This document shows positions 16,001-24,892 of a stretch of DNA of 27,052 nt, one piece after another (position 1 is the stretch's first letter; every line of letters starts with the position of its first letter). The translations under genes were made by a program, and so were the position numbers. The DNA is taken from assembly GCA_905214245.1 (NCBI GenBank), contig CAJMLO010000010.1, forward strand, positions 1 through 27,052, read 5' to 3'. The DNA is from an uncultured bacterium (GTDB lineage Bacteria; Bacillota; Clostridia; TANB77; CAG-508). The notes beneath the pieces were generated by a model that saw only the letters and a program-made list of their open reading frames with translations, made no database searches and was not told the origin of the DNA.

Positions 16001-19000
16001 TCATACTGGAATAAGAAATATAGAAGATATTAAGACTTTTGAAGAAGCCATACATGATAACGAAAGTTTTGTTTATGGAGATTATTCTTTTGAAGATGCA
16101 CAGAAAGATTTGGAGAGAGGTAAAGTAACAGTTTATTCGAGTAAGCCAATTACTCAAGGCGGATTCGTATCAACTTCAAAGAATATGGCACAAGATTATG
16201 CGGGGAATGGGAAAATATATTCTAAAGAAGTTGGTATAAATGATGTCGCATGGATAAATGGAGATGAAGGTCAGTATGCAAATATTAATCAAAAATATGC
16301 TGCACCAACGAAAAACTGGCAACAATTCGTGGAAAATAACTATCAACAGCAAGGAACAGGAAAAAACTTAAAAGAATATAAATTGGCAATAGAGAAAGTT
16401 CAAGAAAATAATAGAAAAGCTATTAACAGTTCTTCAAATACAAAAAATTATGTGGAAAATAGTTTAAATATACCAACAAGAGAATATTTTGAAGACAAGA
16501 AAATGCAAGATTTATTAACTGATGAAGATTATAAGGTTATTAACGATATATATGAAAAAGAAGGAAAAACAGATATAGCAACGAAACAGGAAAAAGGTAA
16601 TTATTTAGAAAAGTATGAAGGTGATACAGAGTCTCATGATGACTTTTCAAACACGAAAAGATATATTGAAAACAATTTGAATGTACCAACAAAAGAATAT
16701 TTCGAAAACAAGAAAAGTCAGGAGTTGTTGACTGATGAAGATTATGCTATTCTTAATGACATATATGAAAAAGAAGGAAGAACAGAGATATTAACAAGTA
16801 AGAAAAAAGATAATATCTTAGGAAAATATGAAAATAATACAGCCTCTATTGATGACTTTTCAAATACAAAAAAATATATTGAAAACAACCTGAATGTACC
16901 AACAAAAGAATTTTTTGAAAACAAGATAAAACAAGATTTGTTAACTGATGAAGACTATGCCGTTCTTAATGACATATACGAAAAAGAAGGAGAAACTAAG
17001 ATATTAACAGAAAAGAAAAAGGCAAATATCCTAGAAAAATATGTAAATGATAAGTATAAATTTAAGGACAGTTTTGATGAACTAGCACAGAAATTCATTA
17101 ATAAAGGCCACTATATAGATAAGCTATCTAAGGAAGCGAACAACCCGGAATTAAAGTATGCGTATGATAGAAATTTAAATTCATTTGCAGAAGGACAATA
17201 TGAAGTTGGGGTTGCTCAAACAAACAATGAGGGAAAGAAAATAGGCAAATCTATTAATGAAATTTGGGAGCCAATAGAGAAACAAAATCTTACCAAGGAA
17301 TTTAGCGAGTACTTATTACATAAGCATAATATTGATAGAAGTGAAAGAAACAAGTTTGTTTTTGGCTCTGAAATTGGACCGGCCGAGTCGACAGCAATAG
17401 CAATGGAATTAGAACAAAGATATCCTAAGTTTAAGGAGTATGCAAAAGATATTAAAAAATTCAATCATAACAATTTGCAATGCTTAGTTGATGCAGGGCT
17501 ACTAAGCAATGATATGGTTAAATATCTCGAATCAATGTATCCAAACTATGTAACTATTTCTAGAGACTTGCAGGACAGCATATATGCAGGAGATAAAAAT
17601 AAAACTGGTGTAAATGCTCCAATAAAAAATGCAACTGGAGGCAATGCAGATATACAACCTTTGAAAGAGACTATGGCACAACAGGCAATAAAAATAAAAA
17701 GATTAATAAATCAAAACATGCTAGGACAAGAACTTGCAAAAACATTGAAAAATTCGCATGTGGAGCAAGAAGGTTCAATTCAATTATCTCCAACAATGTT
17801 ATTTGGACTAGATACATTGGTTGATACAGATACAAAAGGTAATAAGTATTATACTTATTTTGAAAATGGCGAATTGCAAAAGCTAAAAATAGATGACAAT
17901 TTATACGAAAGTTTAAAGCCGACAGAAAGAAGCAGGTTGGAAGAAACATTGCCGATAAAAGCCTTGCAAAAAGTAACAAGTTTGCATAGAAGTGTTTTAA
18001 CTTCGAGTAACCCAATCTTTATAGTTACAAACTTTTTTAAAGATTTTCAAGATGGAATGTTTAATTCAAAATACAGTAGCAAATTTGTAAAGAATTATGG
18101 GAAAGCTCTAAATGAAATTATGACAAAAGGCGAATATTATGAAACATATATGGCAAATGGAGGAATGACAAATACTTATTTTGACTATAATGATGGGATA
18201 AAGAAACAACCAAATAAATTTGTTGAAAAAATAAGAAATGCAAATGAAATTGTAGAACAACTACCAAGAATGTCTGAATTTATTTCTACACTAGAAGATG
18301 GAAAAAGCTTAAATGAGGCTTTGTATAATGCTGCGGAAATAACTACTAATTTTAAACGTGGAGGAGATATAACAAAAGCCATAAATAGAAATGGCGTTAA
18401 CTTTTTAAATGCATCTATACAAGGACTGGATAAACAATTTAGAAATTTTTCGGAACAAAAAGGAGCGAAAGGATATGTAAATCTACTAGTTAAGGCCACG
18501 CTGATGGGTGTTGTGCCATCGATCTTAAATCATATATTGTTAGATGATGATAAGGACTATGAAAAATTATCCGAGAGTACAAAAGATTTATATTACTTAT
18601 TCAAGAATGGAGATGGTAAATTCATAAGGATACCTAAAGGAAGAGTGCTAAGTGTATTCGGAGCTGCAGCAAGGAGAACACTAGAATCTATAGAAGGTAA
18701 TGAAGAAGCATGGAAAGGATTTAAGGATACTGTAATAAACCAGGTAGCACCCAACAATCCATTAGAAGACAATATATTAGCACCTATAATGCAAGTTAAA
18801 AATAATAAAACATGGTATGGAAGTGATCTAGTATCAAGTAGATTGCAAAAAGAATTACCTAAAAACCAATATGATGAAACTACAGATGAATTTAGTAAAT
18901 GGCTTGGTAGTAAGATTAATGCTAGTCCAAAGAAAATAAATTATCTAATAGACCAATACTCAGGTGGTGTAGGAGACGTTCTTCTACCGATGATTACACC

Positions 19001-19952
19001 ACAAGCAAAACAGAATGTATTTAAAGATAAATTTACAACTGATAGTGTCTTGAAAAATAAATATGTAAGTAAATTTTATGAAACTTTGGAGAAGCAAAAT
19101 CAAATTGCAAATGATCCATTGGCAACAGATGAAGATGAGATACAGCTTAAGTATTTAAATAATACCTCAAAAGAAATGGGAGAATTGTATAAAGAAAAAC
19201 GTAATGTACAAATGAGTAATATTACAAATAAGGAAAAGACTGCTAAAGTTAGAGAGATTCAAGAAAAGATTAATGAACTAGCAGAAAGTAGTTTGCAAAA
19301 TTATACAAATTTCACAAAAACTCAAAATTCGGCTAAAATCGGAGACCAAGAGTATTATAAGAATGGTAATGGAGAATGGACTTCAATGAATGAAGAGACT
19401 AAACAAAAGAATAGCAATATATCAACGGAGACTTATTCTGACTACAAACAGAAAGTGTACCAGGAAACTCAAAAACAAAGAGCTAATGGAACCCTTAATA
19501 AAAATCAGAGTTTAAAACAAAAAGATAAAATACAAATATTGTTAAATTCAAAATATAGTGATAAAGAAAAGAAAGCTATATATTCAACTTATATTAAGAA
19601 TGAACAAGACACAGAATATGAAATAATGAATTATGCAAATACAGATATTGATGAGTATTTAAAATACAAACAACAAGGATTTGATAGTGACTATGCAGAT
19701 AATGGAACTATAAATGGAAAGGCAATAAGTGGTAGTAGACAAAGGAAAGTATATGAATATATTAATTCAGCTAAAATGACATATGAACAGAAATTGTTGC
19801 TTTTAGGTATGCAGTACAAATTAACATCTGGAGAAAGAAGTACGTTAGCAAAATATGTTGATACTTTAAATATAACATCTGATGAAAAATTAAAAGCATA
19901 TAAGAAGATAAAAGGCTTTACAGTCTACAAAAATGGAAAAGTAAGCTGGTAG
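13044..19952 (+). CDS. Giant polyvalent internal virion protein with two metalloprotease motifs and LPD38-like region
   Basis: A 2302-aa multidomain protein, the largest in the window. Residues about 1-390 hold hydrophobic stretches (SIGQMGVGAVLSSVNPALG, about 217-240; GLVAAIVGGANLGIN, about 372-390) that could insert in a membrane. A zinc-protease motif HELGH lies at 557-561 with a later glutamate-rich DEEA near 613. A second, HEIQH at 837-841, continues as AIQQIEGFAGG, the signature of polyvalent-protein domain LPD23. Residues about 1000-1085 contain GGFVSTSKNMAQDYAG and AWINGDEGQYA, like an ADP-ribosyltransferase-type or related polyvalent-protein segment. Three 71-aa repeats follow at about 1132-1344. 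NPIFIVTNFFKDFQDG (about 1655) begins an LPD38-like region to about 1930. A helical C-terminus ends GFTVYKNGKVSW. The protein is probably packaged in the capsid and ejected into the host, where it may cut cell wall or host proteins and modify targets. Enzyme activities are predictions. Confidence 0.8.
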   Translation: MAFFKLSDLSEKEKKKYLQSIEDQVNERLNSRNSLEKEANDNFNNIFNSKYGQNNNINVGNTNDWATSKIKEKNSADNLLAPVETKINEDLYKNDLKNSAQQYYDNSNISYKNKNIFEDILGIGENLVRGASSGLKQTMNYATAVNKGYKGYNDITNKLARAKYLSTPIQDRKEEDLNKNFIEEAVNNSIQKDNEAVSKNINSMSGKVTQKLSELAPSIGQMGVGAVLSSVNPALGTGYFYSSAAGGYLDDAKSRGMNEKQALVYSSVLGGLEAATEEVGIRNFEKAGAGVKALLSGAGKEGAKTAVENIAKKEITTSVKDVLKNYGIGIADNFIQEAIMDPLQEISANAVGGKADWSGMGQKMLQDGINGGLVAAIVGGANLGINSCIGIVDKNNNGQNVSQTEYKQALQDAQGAGIDIQQNIKDKINEQINNLNNQEGKANIENILNRESVQDIANNSQLQQYNNTNKTVVKDFNESAKRYNIDYNNEDLKEINQMYNKRGITTYFDENTFKNNKDVFSIWKPTYDENGNISGREVVFNPNSQDTKTRVQELAIHELGHDLELNEVQNMILKDASKKENWKNARKSLEDTYKQAYENDGIQISKEDFNKIVDEEATMSILQRELGSQEYVNKLVNQNQSIAKKIYNWVIDKLNKFTGGKNEKLFWTDIRNKFETAYNQEFNKNDSDLKYSIAGKEALKNIKDQQVSKEAYNSYNKAKQMAKNKESNEKIFKETGWYKDKVTGKMKFNFSDKNMKIVDKNYKVGQEFKLKDILVHDTLFEMYPQLKDYKVKIEDMNSNKSKSNSKLNGRYNRLTNELTIDINRFNNISNAEGTLIHEIQHAIQQIEGFAGGTSTKFGKEKYKNNPGEIEARDTSARMIQEKYNQKDLINSMPKSANADTTILEKMKIGLYNYLSNISNEEISNEFNESNKKKNSSNTSENNGLVLGGIKENNVESENNSGSFSLLENKQKQLNIIQKNNKMQDDYHTGIRNIEDIKTFEEAIHDNESFVYGDYSFEDAQKDLERGKVTVYSSKPITQGGFVSTSKNMAQDYAGNGKIYSKEVGINDVAWINGDEGQYANINQKYAAPTKNWQQFVENNYQQQGTGKNLKEYKLAIEKVQENNRKAINSSSNTKNYVENSLNIPTREYFEDKKMQDLLTDEDYKVINDIYEKEGKTDIATKQEKGNYLEKYEGDTESHDDFSNTKRYIENNLNVPTKEYFENKKSQELLTDEDYAILNDIYEKEGRTEILTSKKKDNILGKYENNTASIDDFSNTKKYIENNLNVPTKEFFENKIKQDLLTDEDYAVLNDIYEKEGETKILTEKKKANILEKYVNDKYKFKDSFDELAQKFINKGHYIDKLSKEANNPELKYAYDRNLNSFAEGQYEVGVAQTNNEGKKIGKSINEIWEPIEKQNLTKEFSEYLLHKHNIDRSERNKFVFGSEIGPAESTAIAMELEQRYPKFKEYAKDIKKFNHNNLQCLVDAGLLSNDMVKYLESMYPNYVTISRDLQDSIYAGDKNKTGVNAPIKNATGGNADIQPLKETMAQQAIKIKRLINQNMLGQELAKTLKNSHVEQEGSIQLSPTMLFGLDTLVDTDTKGNKYYTYFENGELQKLKIDDNLYESLKPTERSRLEETLPIKALQKVTSLHRSVLTSSNPIFIVTNFFKDFQDGMFNSKYSSKFVKNYGKALNEIMTKGEYYETYMANGGMTNTYFDYNDGIKKQPNKFVEKIRNANEIVEQLPRMSEFISTLEDGKSLNEALYNAAEITTNFKRGGDITKAINRNGVNFLNASIQGLDKQFRNFSEQKGAKGYVNLLVKATLMGVVPSILNHILLDDDKDYEKLSESTKDLYYLFKNGDGKFIRIPKGRVLSVFGAAARRTLESIEGNEEAWKGFKDTVINQVAPNNPLEDNILAPIMQVKNNKTWYGSDLVSSRLQKELPKNQYDETTDEFSKWLGSKINASPKKINYLIDQYSGGVGDVLLPMITPQAKQNVFKDKFTTDSVLKNKYVSKFYETLEKQNQIANDPLATDEDEIQLKYLNNTSKEMGELYKEKRNVQMSNITNKEKTAKVREIQEKINELAESSLQNYTNFTKTQNSAKIGDQEYYKNGNGEWTSMNEETKQKNSNISTETYSDYKQKVYQETQKQRANGTLNKNQSLKQKDKIQILLNSKYSDKEKKAIYSTYIKNEQDTEYEIMNYANTDIDEYLKYKQQGFDSDYADNGTINGKAISGSRQRKVYEYINSAKMTYEQKLLLLGMQYKLTSGERSTLAKYVDTLNITSDEKLKAYKKIKGFTVYKNGKVSW
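16437..17075 (+). repeat. Triple 213-bp tandem repeat inside the giant gene
   Basis: Three in-frame copies with exactly 213-bp (71-codon) period. The anchor ACTGATGAAG recurs at 16518, 16731 and 16944. Each copy encodes IENNLNVPTKE-like and LLTDEDYxxxNDIYEKEG segments, so the unit is a small two-part helical domain. Copies 2 and 3 are more alike than copy 1, indicating recent duplication or recombination. Confidence 0.9.
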
Positions 19953-19960
19953 GAGGAAAT

Positions 19961-21370
19961 ATGTCAAGTAAACAAGATGCAAATGGAGTAAGGAATGTTC
20001 AAGATTTAGAAAAAAAGTATGATTTTGCAGGCTTATTAGGACTAAAGAAAAATGTAGAGTATGCTCAAAAATCTATATTGCAAATTAATAATGAAATAAA
20101 CAATATATTACATTCTTTAATCTTAAATTTAAAAGATGTATTAGATAGCCAGAGTGAAGTATCACTCTGGTTTTATGATGATATACCAACATTGCAAAAT
20201 GAACCATATATAAATTGGAGTACGCCACAGGAACATTATGGAGATATATATTATTATAGAAAAACAGGATATGTATATCAATATTCAGAAAGTGGTTGGA
20301 AAAGAAACAAGGATACATCTTTAGTACAAGCAATGGCATTAACAAATTCAGAACTTGTAAATGGTGAACATGAAAGAAAAGTTTTTTTCGATGTTCCAGA
20401 AACTCCATATTCCAGTGGAGATTGGTGGATAAAAGAAGAAGGAATTTTATATATATGTCAATTAGGTAAAACAGCTGAATTAACTTATGATGAAGCGGAT
20501 TTTGTACCGTCTAACCAATATTCTACTACTGTTGCACTGCAACAAGGAGAGAAACTTACGGTATTACAAGGGACGGTTCAGCAAATAACCAAAGACTATG
20601 TAAAGTTTACAGATCTGTCAACTGGTGGAAGTACAACAATAGCTGGAGAAAACATAAAAACTGGTGTTATAACTTCCGTAAACTATGTAAGTAATTCCAA
20701 AGGAACAAAAATAAATCTTAATAATGGTACTATAGATACCAAGAATTTCAAGTTAGACGAATATGGAAATGTGTCACTCTTAAATGGTTCAAAAATAATC
20801 ACAGATGATGGACTTATGACAAACCTACAGTATTTAGGGAGTAATATGGGATACCAGGGATTAATGCCATTAGGGTTAAATGTAGATTTGGCGAATGATA
20901 AATTTACAAAGTCTGATATTATTATATACGCAGATATTCCAGATAACTTTAAAGTGTCAAAAGCATATATAACTATAATACATCAACCAGCACTTTGGAA
21001 TAATTCAAATTGGGGTTTTACGAGAGGTATAGGAATATATAAAGCTGTTTTAGATGGAAAATTTGAAGGATATTGGGAAAGTGATTTTCAAAATGCTATC
21101 GAAGATACATTAATACAGCTTACAAAGATATTTAATGGAAGCAACGATTGGACGCCTTCAACACCATCTGCCTCAAGAAGTATTATTCAGACTAATATTA
21201 CATCTGATATTAGCTCTAATATTTCAAAAGGACTAAATAAATTTATAATACAAACAACAAGAACGGTTCCAACGTATGGAAGTGATTTTAACACAAATCA
21301 AAAGACGGCGATGCAGAATACAGGTAGAGTAATGGCAATCTTAAACATATATGGTTTTATGAAAAATTAG
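19961..21370 (+). CDS. Tail fibre/tip protein
   Basis: The 469-aa protein starts 7 nt after AGGAGG. Residues 1-65 are helical and may trimerise (DLEKKYDFAGLLGLKKN, LQINNEINNILHSLI). Two short repeated modules follow, each reading GD-I/W-aromatic then TG-Y-V-Y or GI-L-Y-I: GDIYYYRKTGYVYQYS and GDWWIKEEGILYICQ, with PS/DE-rich linkers; these resemble modules in prophage tail proteins. A segment near residues 215-280 (GENIKTGVITSVNY, GTKINLNNGTIDTKNFK, SLLNGSKIITDDG) is like a tail-tip protein C-terminus that reports on strand-rich stacks. The last 170 residues are a beta-rich receptor-binding candidate. It is likely a fibre or spike attached to the tail hub. Specific target unknown. Confidence 0.65.
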   Translation: MSSKQDANGVRNVQDLEKKYDFAGLLGLKKNVEYAQKSILQINNEINNILHSLILNLKDVLDSQSEVSLWFYDDIPTLQNEPYINWSTPQEHYGDIYYYRKTGYVYQYSESGWKRNKDTSLVQAMALTNSELVNGEHERKVFFDVPETPYSSGDWWIKEEGILYICQLGKTAELTYDEADFVPSNQYSTTVALQQGEKLTVLQGTVQQITKDYVKFTDLSTGGSTTIAGENIKTGVITSVNYVSNSKGTKINLNNGTIDTKNFKLDEYGNVSLLNGSKIITDDGLMTNLQYLGSNMGYQGLMPLGLNVDLANDKFTKSDIIIYADIPDNFKVSKAYITIIHQPALWNNSNWGFTRGIGIYKAVLDGKFEGYWESDFQNAIEDTLIQLTKIFNGSNDWTPSTPSASRSIIQTNITSDISSNISKGLNKFIIQTTRTVPTYGSDFNTNQKTAMQNTGRVMAILNIYGFMKN

Positions 21371-21385
21371 GAGGTACATAAAATA

Positions 21386-21742
21386 ATGATAGAAATTGAA
21401 GATAAGACAATAAAATTATCAAGAGGTGATGCAGCTACAATAAAACTAACAATTCCTAACTATGAATTTAAGATTGGAGACAAAATTAAATTTAGAGTAT
21501 TTGAAAAAAAGGACTACAATAACATTTTGATGGATAAAGAAGTTGTAGTTGATAAGGCAACGAATGAAGTTGATATTTGTATTTTAGAAAAAGATTCAAC
21601 AATAGGAGAAACCATTAATAAACCTCAGACATATTGGTACGAAATATCATTAAACGAAAATCAAACAATAATAGGATATGATGAAAATGGACCGGCAGAA
21701 CTTATATTATATCCAGCTCAAATAGGAAAGGAAGGTGTGTAA
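21386..21742 (+). CDS. BppU-like small baseplate or fibre-accessory protein
   Basis: The 118-aa product has AGGAGG upstream and a layout like the N-terminal domain of phage baseplate upper proteins: LSRGDAATIKLTI, then FKIGDKIKFRVFEKK, and ending TYWYEISLNENQTIIGYDENGPAELILYPA. This all-beta, GD-x-I-pattern domain is common in Firmicute phages just before the receptor-binding fibre and may link the fibre to the tail. The stop at 21740-21742 lies 1 nt before the likely ATG of the next gene, so the two are probably translationally coupled. No enzyme motif. The family call is by pattern only. Confidence 0.7.
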   Translation: MIEIEDKTIKLSRGDAATIKLTIPNYEFKIGDKIKFRVFEKKDYNNILMDKEVVVDKATNEVDICILEKDSTIGETINKPQTYWYEISLNENQTIIGYDENGPAELILYPAQIGKEGV

Positions 21743-21743
21743 T

Positions 21744-24700
21744 ATGCCTATAAATGCAGTAAACTTAACTGGAAATGTCTATCCAGCAGGTCCAAAGGGA
21801 GATACTGGACCTGCAAATACATTAGAAATTGGTACAGTAGAAAAAGGTGAAAATGCATCTGCTTCAATAACTGGAGAAGCTCCGAATCAAACTTTAAATT
21901 TGATCTTACCTAAGGGCGATAAAGGAGAAAAAGGTGATACTGGTGAGACTAACTCATTATCAATTGGAACAGTAGAAAAAGGAACTGTCCCATCAGCAAC
22001 GATAACAGGACAAGCACCTAACCAGATACTGAATTTAGTATTGCCAAAGGGAGACACTGGGGAAAAAGGCGAAGTTGGACCAAGAGGAGAGCAAGGAATA
22101 CAAGGTAATCCTGGTCCTATAAATTCAATAAAAATTGGAAGAGTAGAAAAAGGAGAAGAAGCTTCTGTAACAATAGTTGGTGAATCGCCAAATCAGATAT
22201 TAAATTTTGTCTTACCAATAGGACCAAAAGGAAATACGGGAGAAAAAGGAGACCAAGGACCTAAAGGGGAACAAGGAATACAAGGAGAAACAGGAGCGAC
22301 TACTTCGCTATCTATTGGACTAGTATCTAGCGGTGAAGAGGCATCTGCTACTATTATAGGAGAAGCACCGGACCAAATATTAAATTTAGTGCTACCAAAA
22401 GGTGATAAAGGAGAGAAGGGAAATGTAGGACCGCAGGGTGTACAAGGCATACAAGGTGAAACTGGTCCGGCCAACTCTTTAACTATAGGAACTGTAGAGA
22501 AAGGAGCTGTTCCATCAGCAACAATAACTGGAGAAGCACCAAACCAAGTGTTAAATCTAGTGTTACCAACTGGAGAAACAGCTGAAATAGAAGCAATAAA
22601 AGAAGAACAAACAACACAGAATGAAAATATAGAGAAAAATGCAGAGGGGATAGCACAGAATAAAAAAGATGTTGATGAAGAGTTGACTAAAATAAAAAAA
22701 GAAAATAGTTTGCTGAAGTCACAAATCCCAGAAGGACATGCAAGTGGGAATGATATACATCTTGAAGATAGCTCTAATATGCCATTTGAGTGGAGATTAA
22801 ATGGAGGAAGTAGACAAGAAATGAGGGAAGGCTATAATCTGGCAAATTTAGATGCAGACTCTTTTATTAAAAATGGTGTTACAGTTACTAACAATGGAGA
22901 TGGAAGCTGGACCTTTAACGGCAAATCAAGTACTGCTGGTGACTTAGTTCTAACAAAGAATGTTTTATTATCTAATAAAATATATCAATTTGAAGATGCA
23001 AAGTACTTATTTAAAACTATTGTTGTGTCTGGAAGTTTTTCTAACCCAGATAAGGTAACAGTTAGAACGATGGGAATGGGACAAGATGATGGAGTTGACA
23101 ATTTCCTTATCTTAAATAATGAATTAAGAGATGGAGAATTTTCAAAAATATTTAATAAAAAATCTACAAGTCATTTAAGCCGTTTGGAACTTTATTGTGG
23201 ACCAAATGTAACATTCAATAATTATACTATAAAAATATTATTTGCAAAGACTGACAATAAAGAACTTGAATGGGAACAATATGGAGTATCTCCGTCACTA
23301 GACTTTCTAAGTGAAATAAAAAATGTTGGAGATAATATTAATTTATTAAATAAAGATACAGTTGATGCCTCGAATAACTTGAGAGGAAATGCACTAGATA
23401 CCGGTAGAAGATTAATTGCAAATAAAGATGGGAATTATACTTACGGAGCTTTTAAACTCGGAGGAAGAGAGTTGTTAGGAAAAACATTAGGGATTCACGC
23501 TGATATAGAAACTACAGGTGGAAACCCTAGAATATCAATATTCGCAGGAAATTCATCTTCTCTTACAAAGAGTCTACTACAAGTTGTGCTTTCAGCTTCT
23601 GGCACTGGATATATCACAATTCCATCAAATTTAAACAGTGAATTAGATACTATTTCTGCTATATTGTATGTAACAACAGATGCGAGAGTAGTCGCAGGTA
23701 CTTATGTTGATTATACTAATTTAAAAGTACAAGTTGGGGAAGGGGAAGTTGTATATTCTGATTATAATTGTGGAAGCATTAAAACTACAGAATGCAATAA
23801 GAATTTAGCAAGTTGGGACAATAAAAATATTAGTTCTGCAAACATAATAAGTGAAGCCATAGAAGGAAATATTATTAAAACAGAAGGAAATGAAGGAATA
23901 GCTAATTTAGGATATAGTGGGGGAATATCTCAAATAAAATTTAGCAAAAAATTAAAATTTGGGACACAATACACACTTTCTGTCAAAATTAGACTTTTAA
24001 AACAAGGCAAATGGTCTAATCAAACGCAGTTCTTTTTTGGGAATAAAGAGAAATATAGTAGTGAAGAACAAAGATTTGAATTAACTTTAAACACTTACGT
24101 ATTATGTGTATTTAATTTTAAACCTAAATTAGAAAACGAAGATGTTTTTACGATATATTTAAATTCAAACGAAATTGAGATTGATTTAAATACTTTACAA
24201 ATAGAAGAAAATACAGCTGCAACAGACTACATTCCCCATGAAGAGCAAAGTATAATATTCCCACTTGCAGAAGGACAAAAACTTTATGAGGGTAGCTATC
24301 TGGAAAAAGATGGAATACATAATAAAAGAAAACAGATTGTGTTGACTGGAAATGAAAATATTTTTGAAAGCCAATTAGGTACTTATCAAACATTTGGGAT
24401 TGTTATATCAGGCATAAAGCAAGGCACTAAATTAATGAGCAATTATTTTACTAGCTATCCAACTATAACAGATATAAAATATAAAGTTGGAATGACAAAT
24501 AATAATGCTGCTGATAGATTATATATTTCTAATGGCGAGTCATCTAAAACAGAAGAATTTAAAGCATTGTTATCGCAACGACTTGATGAAGGAATACCAG
24601 TAATAATCGAATATGAATTAGCGACAGAAGAAATAATACCATATACACAAGAGCAACAAGCTGTAATAGATAAAATACTATATACATATAAGAATGTCAC

Positions 24701-24890
24701 AAACATTAGTGTAGACAACGAATTAGCAACGCTAGACATAACGTACAAAAAGGACATTGCAACAATGTTTAATAATCAAGCAAAAGAATATAACGAAAGA
24801 TTAAGCAATATAGAGAACTTGCTAAATACAACAGAGACAAGTGCTTTATTGTTAGATAATTTAGAAGATGACTTAGAGAAAGAGGTGTAA
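21744..24890 (+). CDS. Collagen-like tail fibre (receptor-binding candidate)
   Basis: I prefer ATG 21744 over the GTG at 21735, because an AAGGAAGG SD ends about 8 nt before it and the GTG overlaps it. Residues 16-280 alternate collagen-type G-x-y runs (such as GDKGEKGDTGE, GPRGEQGIQGNPGP) with five copies of a roughly 33-residue beta module (IGTVEKGxxPSATITGxAPNQxLNLVLPKG). This gives a trimeric, long, stiff shaft. Residues about 280-330 are coiled-coil. The C-terminal two-thirds contain modules typical of phage fibres: GVTVTNNGDGSWTFNGKS, two sandwich-like segments, and an end region (VIIEYELATEEIIPYTQEQ, then DITYKKDIATMFNNQ) often seen in Firmicute phage tail proteins. It should bind a cell-surface glycan or protein. 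Confidence 0.85.
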   Translation: MPINAVNLTGNVYPAGPKGDTGPANTLEIGTVEKGENASASITGEAPNQTLNLILPKGDKGEKGDTGETNSLSIGTVEKGTVPSATITGQAPNQILNLVLPKGDTGEKGEVGPRGEQGIQGNPGPINSIKIGRVEKGEEASVTIVGESPNQILNFVLPIGPKGNTGEKGDQGPKGEQGIQGETGATTSLSIGLVSSGEEASATIIGEAPDQILNLVLPKGDKGEKGNVGPQGVQGIQGETGPANSLTIGTVEKGAVPSATITGEAPNQVLNLVLPTGETAEIEAIKEEQTTQNENIEKNAEGIAQNKKDVDEELTKIKKENSLLKSQIPEGHASGNDIHLEDSSNMPFEWRLNGGSRQEMREGYNLANLDADSFIKNGVTVTNNGDGSWTFNGKSSTAGDLVLTKNVLLSNKIYQFEDAKYLFKTIVVSGSFSNPDKVTVRTMGMGQDDGVDNFLILNNELRDGEFSKIFNKKSTSHLSRLELYCGPNVTFNNYTIKILFAKTDNKELEWEQYGVSPSLDFLSEIKNVGDNINLLNKDTVDASNNLRGNALDTGRRLIANKDGNYTYGAFKLGGRELLGKTLGIHADIETTGGNPRISIFAGNSSSLTKSLLQVVLSASGTGYITIPSNLNSELDTISAILYVTTDARVVAGTYVDYTNLKVQVGEGEVVYSDYNCGSIKTTECNKNLASWDNKNISSANIISEAIEGNIIKTEGNEGIANLGYSGGISQIKFSKKLKFGTQYTLSVKIRLLKQGKWSNQTQFFFGNKEKYSSEEQRFELTLNTYVLCVFNFKPKLENEDVFTIYLNSNEIEIDLNTLQIEENTAATDYIPHEEQSIIFPLAEGQKLYEGSYLEKDGIHNKRKQIVLTGNENIFESQLGTYQTFGIVISGIKQGTKLMSNYFTSYPTITDIKYKVGMTNNNAADRLYISNGESSKTEEFKALLSQRLDEGIPVIIEYELATEEIIPYTQEQQAVIDKILYTYKNVTNISVDNELATLDITYKKDIATMFNNQAKEYNERLSNIENLLNTTETSALLLDNLEDDLEKEV
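21816..22574 (+). repeat. Five alternating beta-module/collagen repeats in the fibre gene
   Basis: Five related units encode IGTVEKG-TITGEAPNQ-LNLVLPKG. The module copies start at about residues 25, 70, 127, 187 and 244 of the fibre; collagen runs of 8-28 residues separate them, so the spacing differs between copies. Such DNA repeats favour changes in copy number and hence fibre length. Confidence 0.85.
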
Positions 24891-24892
24891 TT

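Noticed and set aside
17671..18015. 114-aa minus-strand open frame with hydrophobic stretches
   Set aside because: It lies inside the 2302-aa gene, has no SD, and its hydrophobicity follows from reading AT-rich coding DNA in reverse.
22193..22474. 93-aa open frame on the minus strand, rich in Pro, Gly and Ser
   Set aside because: It is the antisense shadow of the collagen-like repeats in the tail fibre; G-x-y coding gives P/S-rich antisense frames. No SD or independent support.
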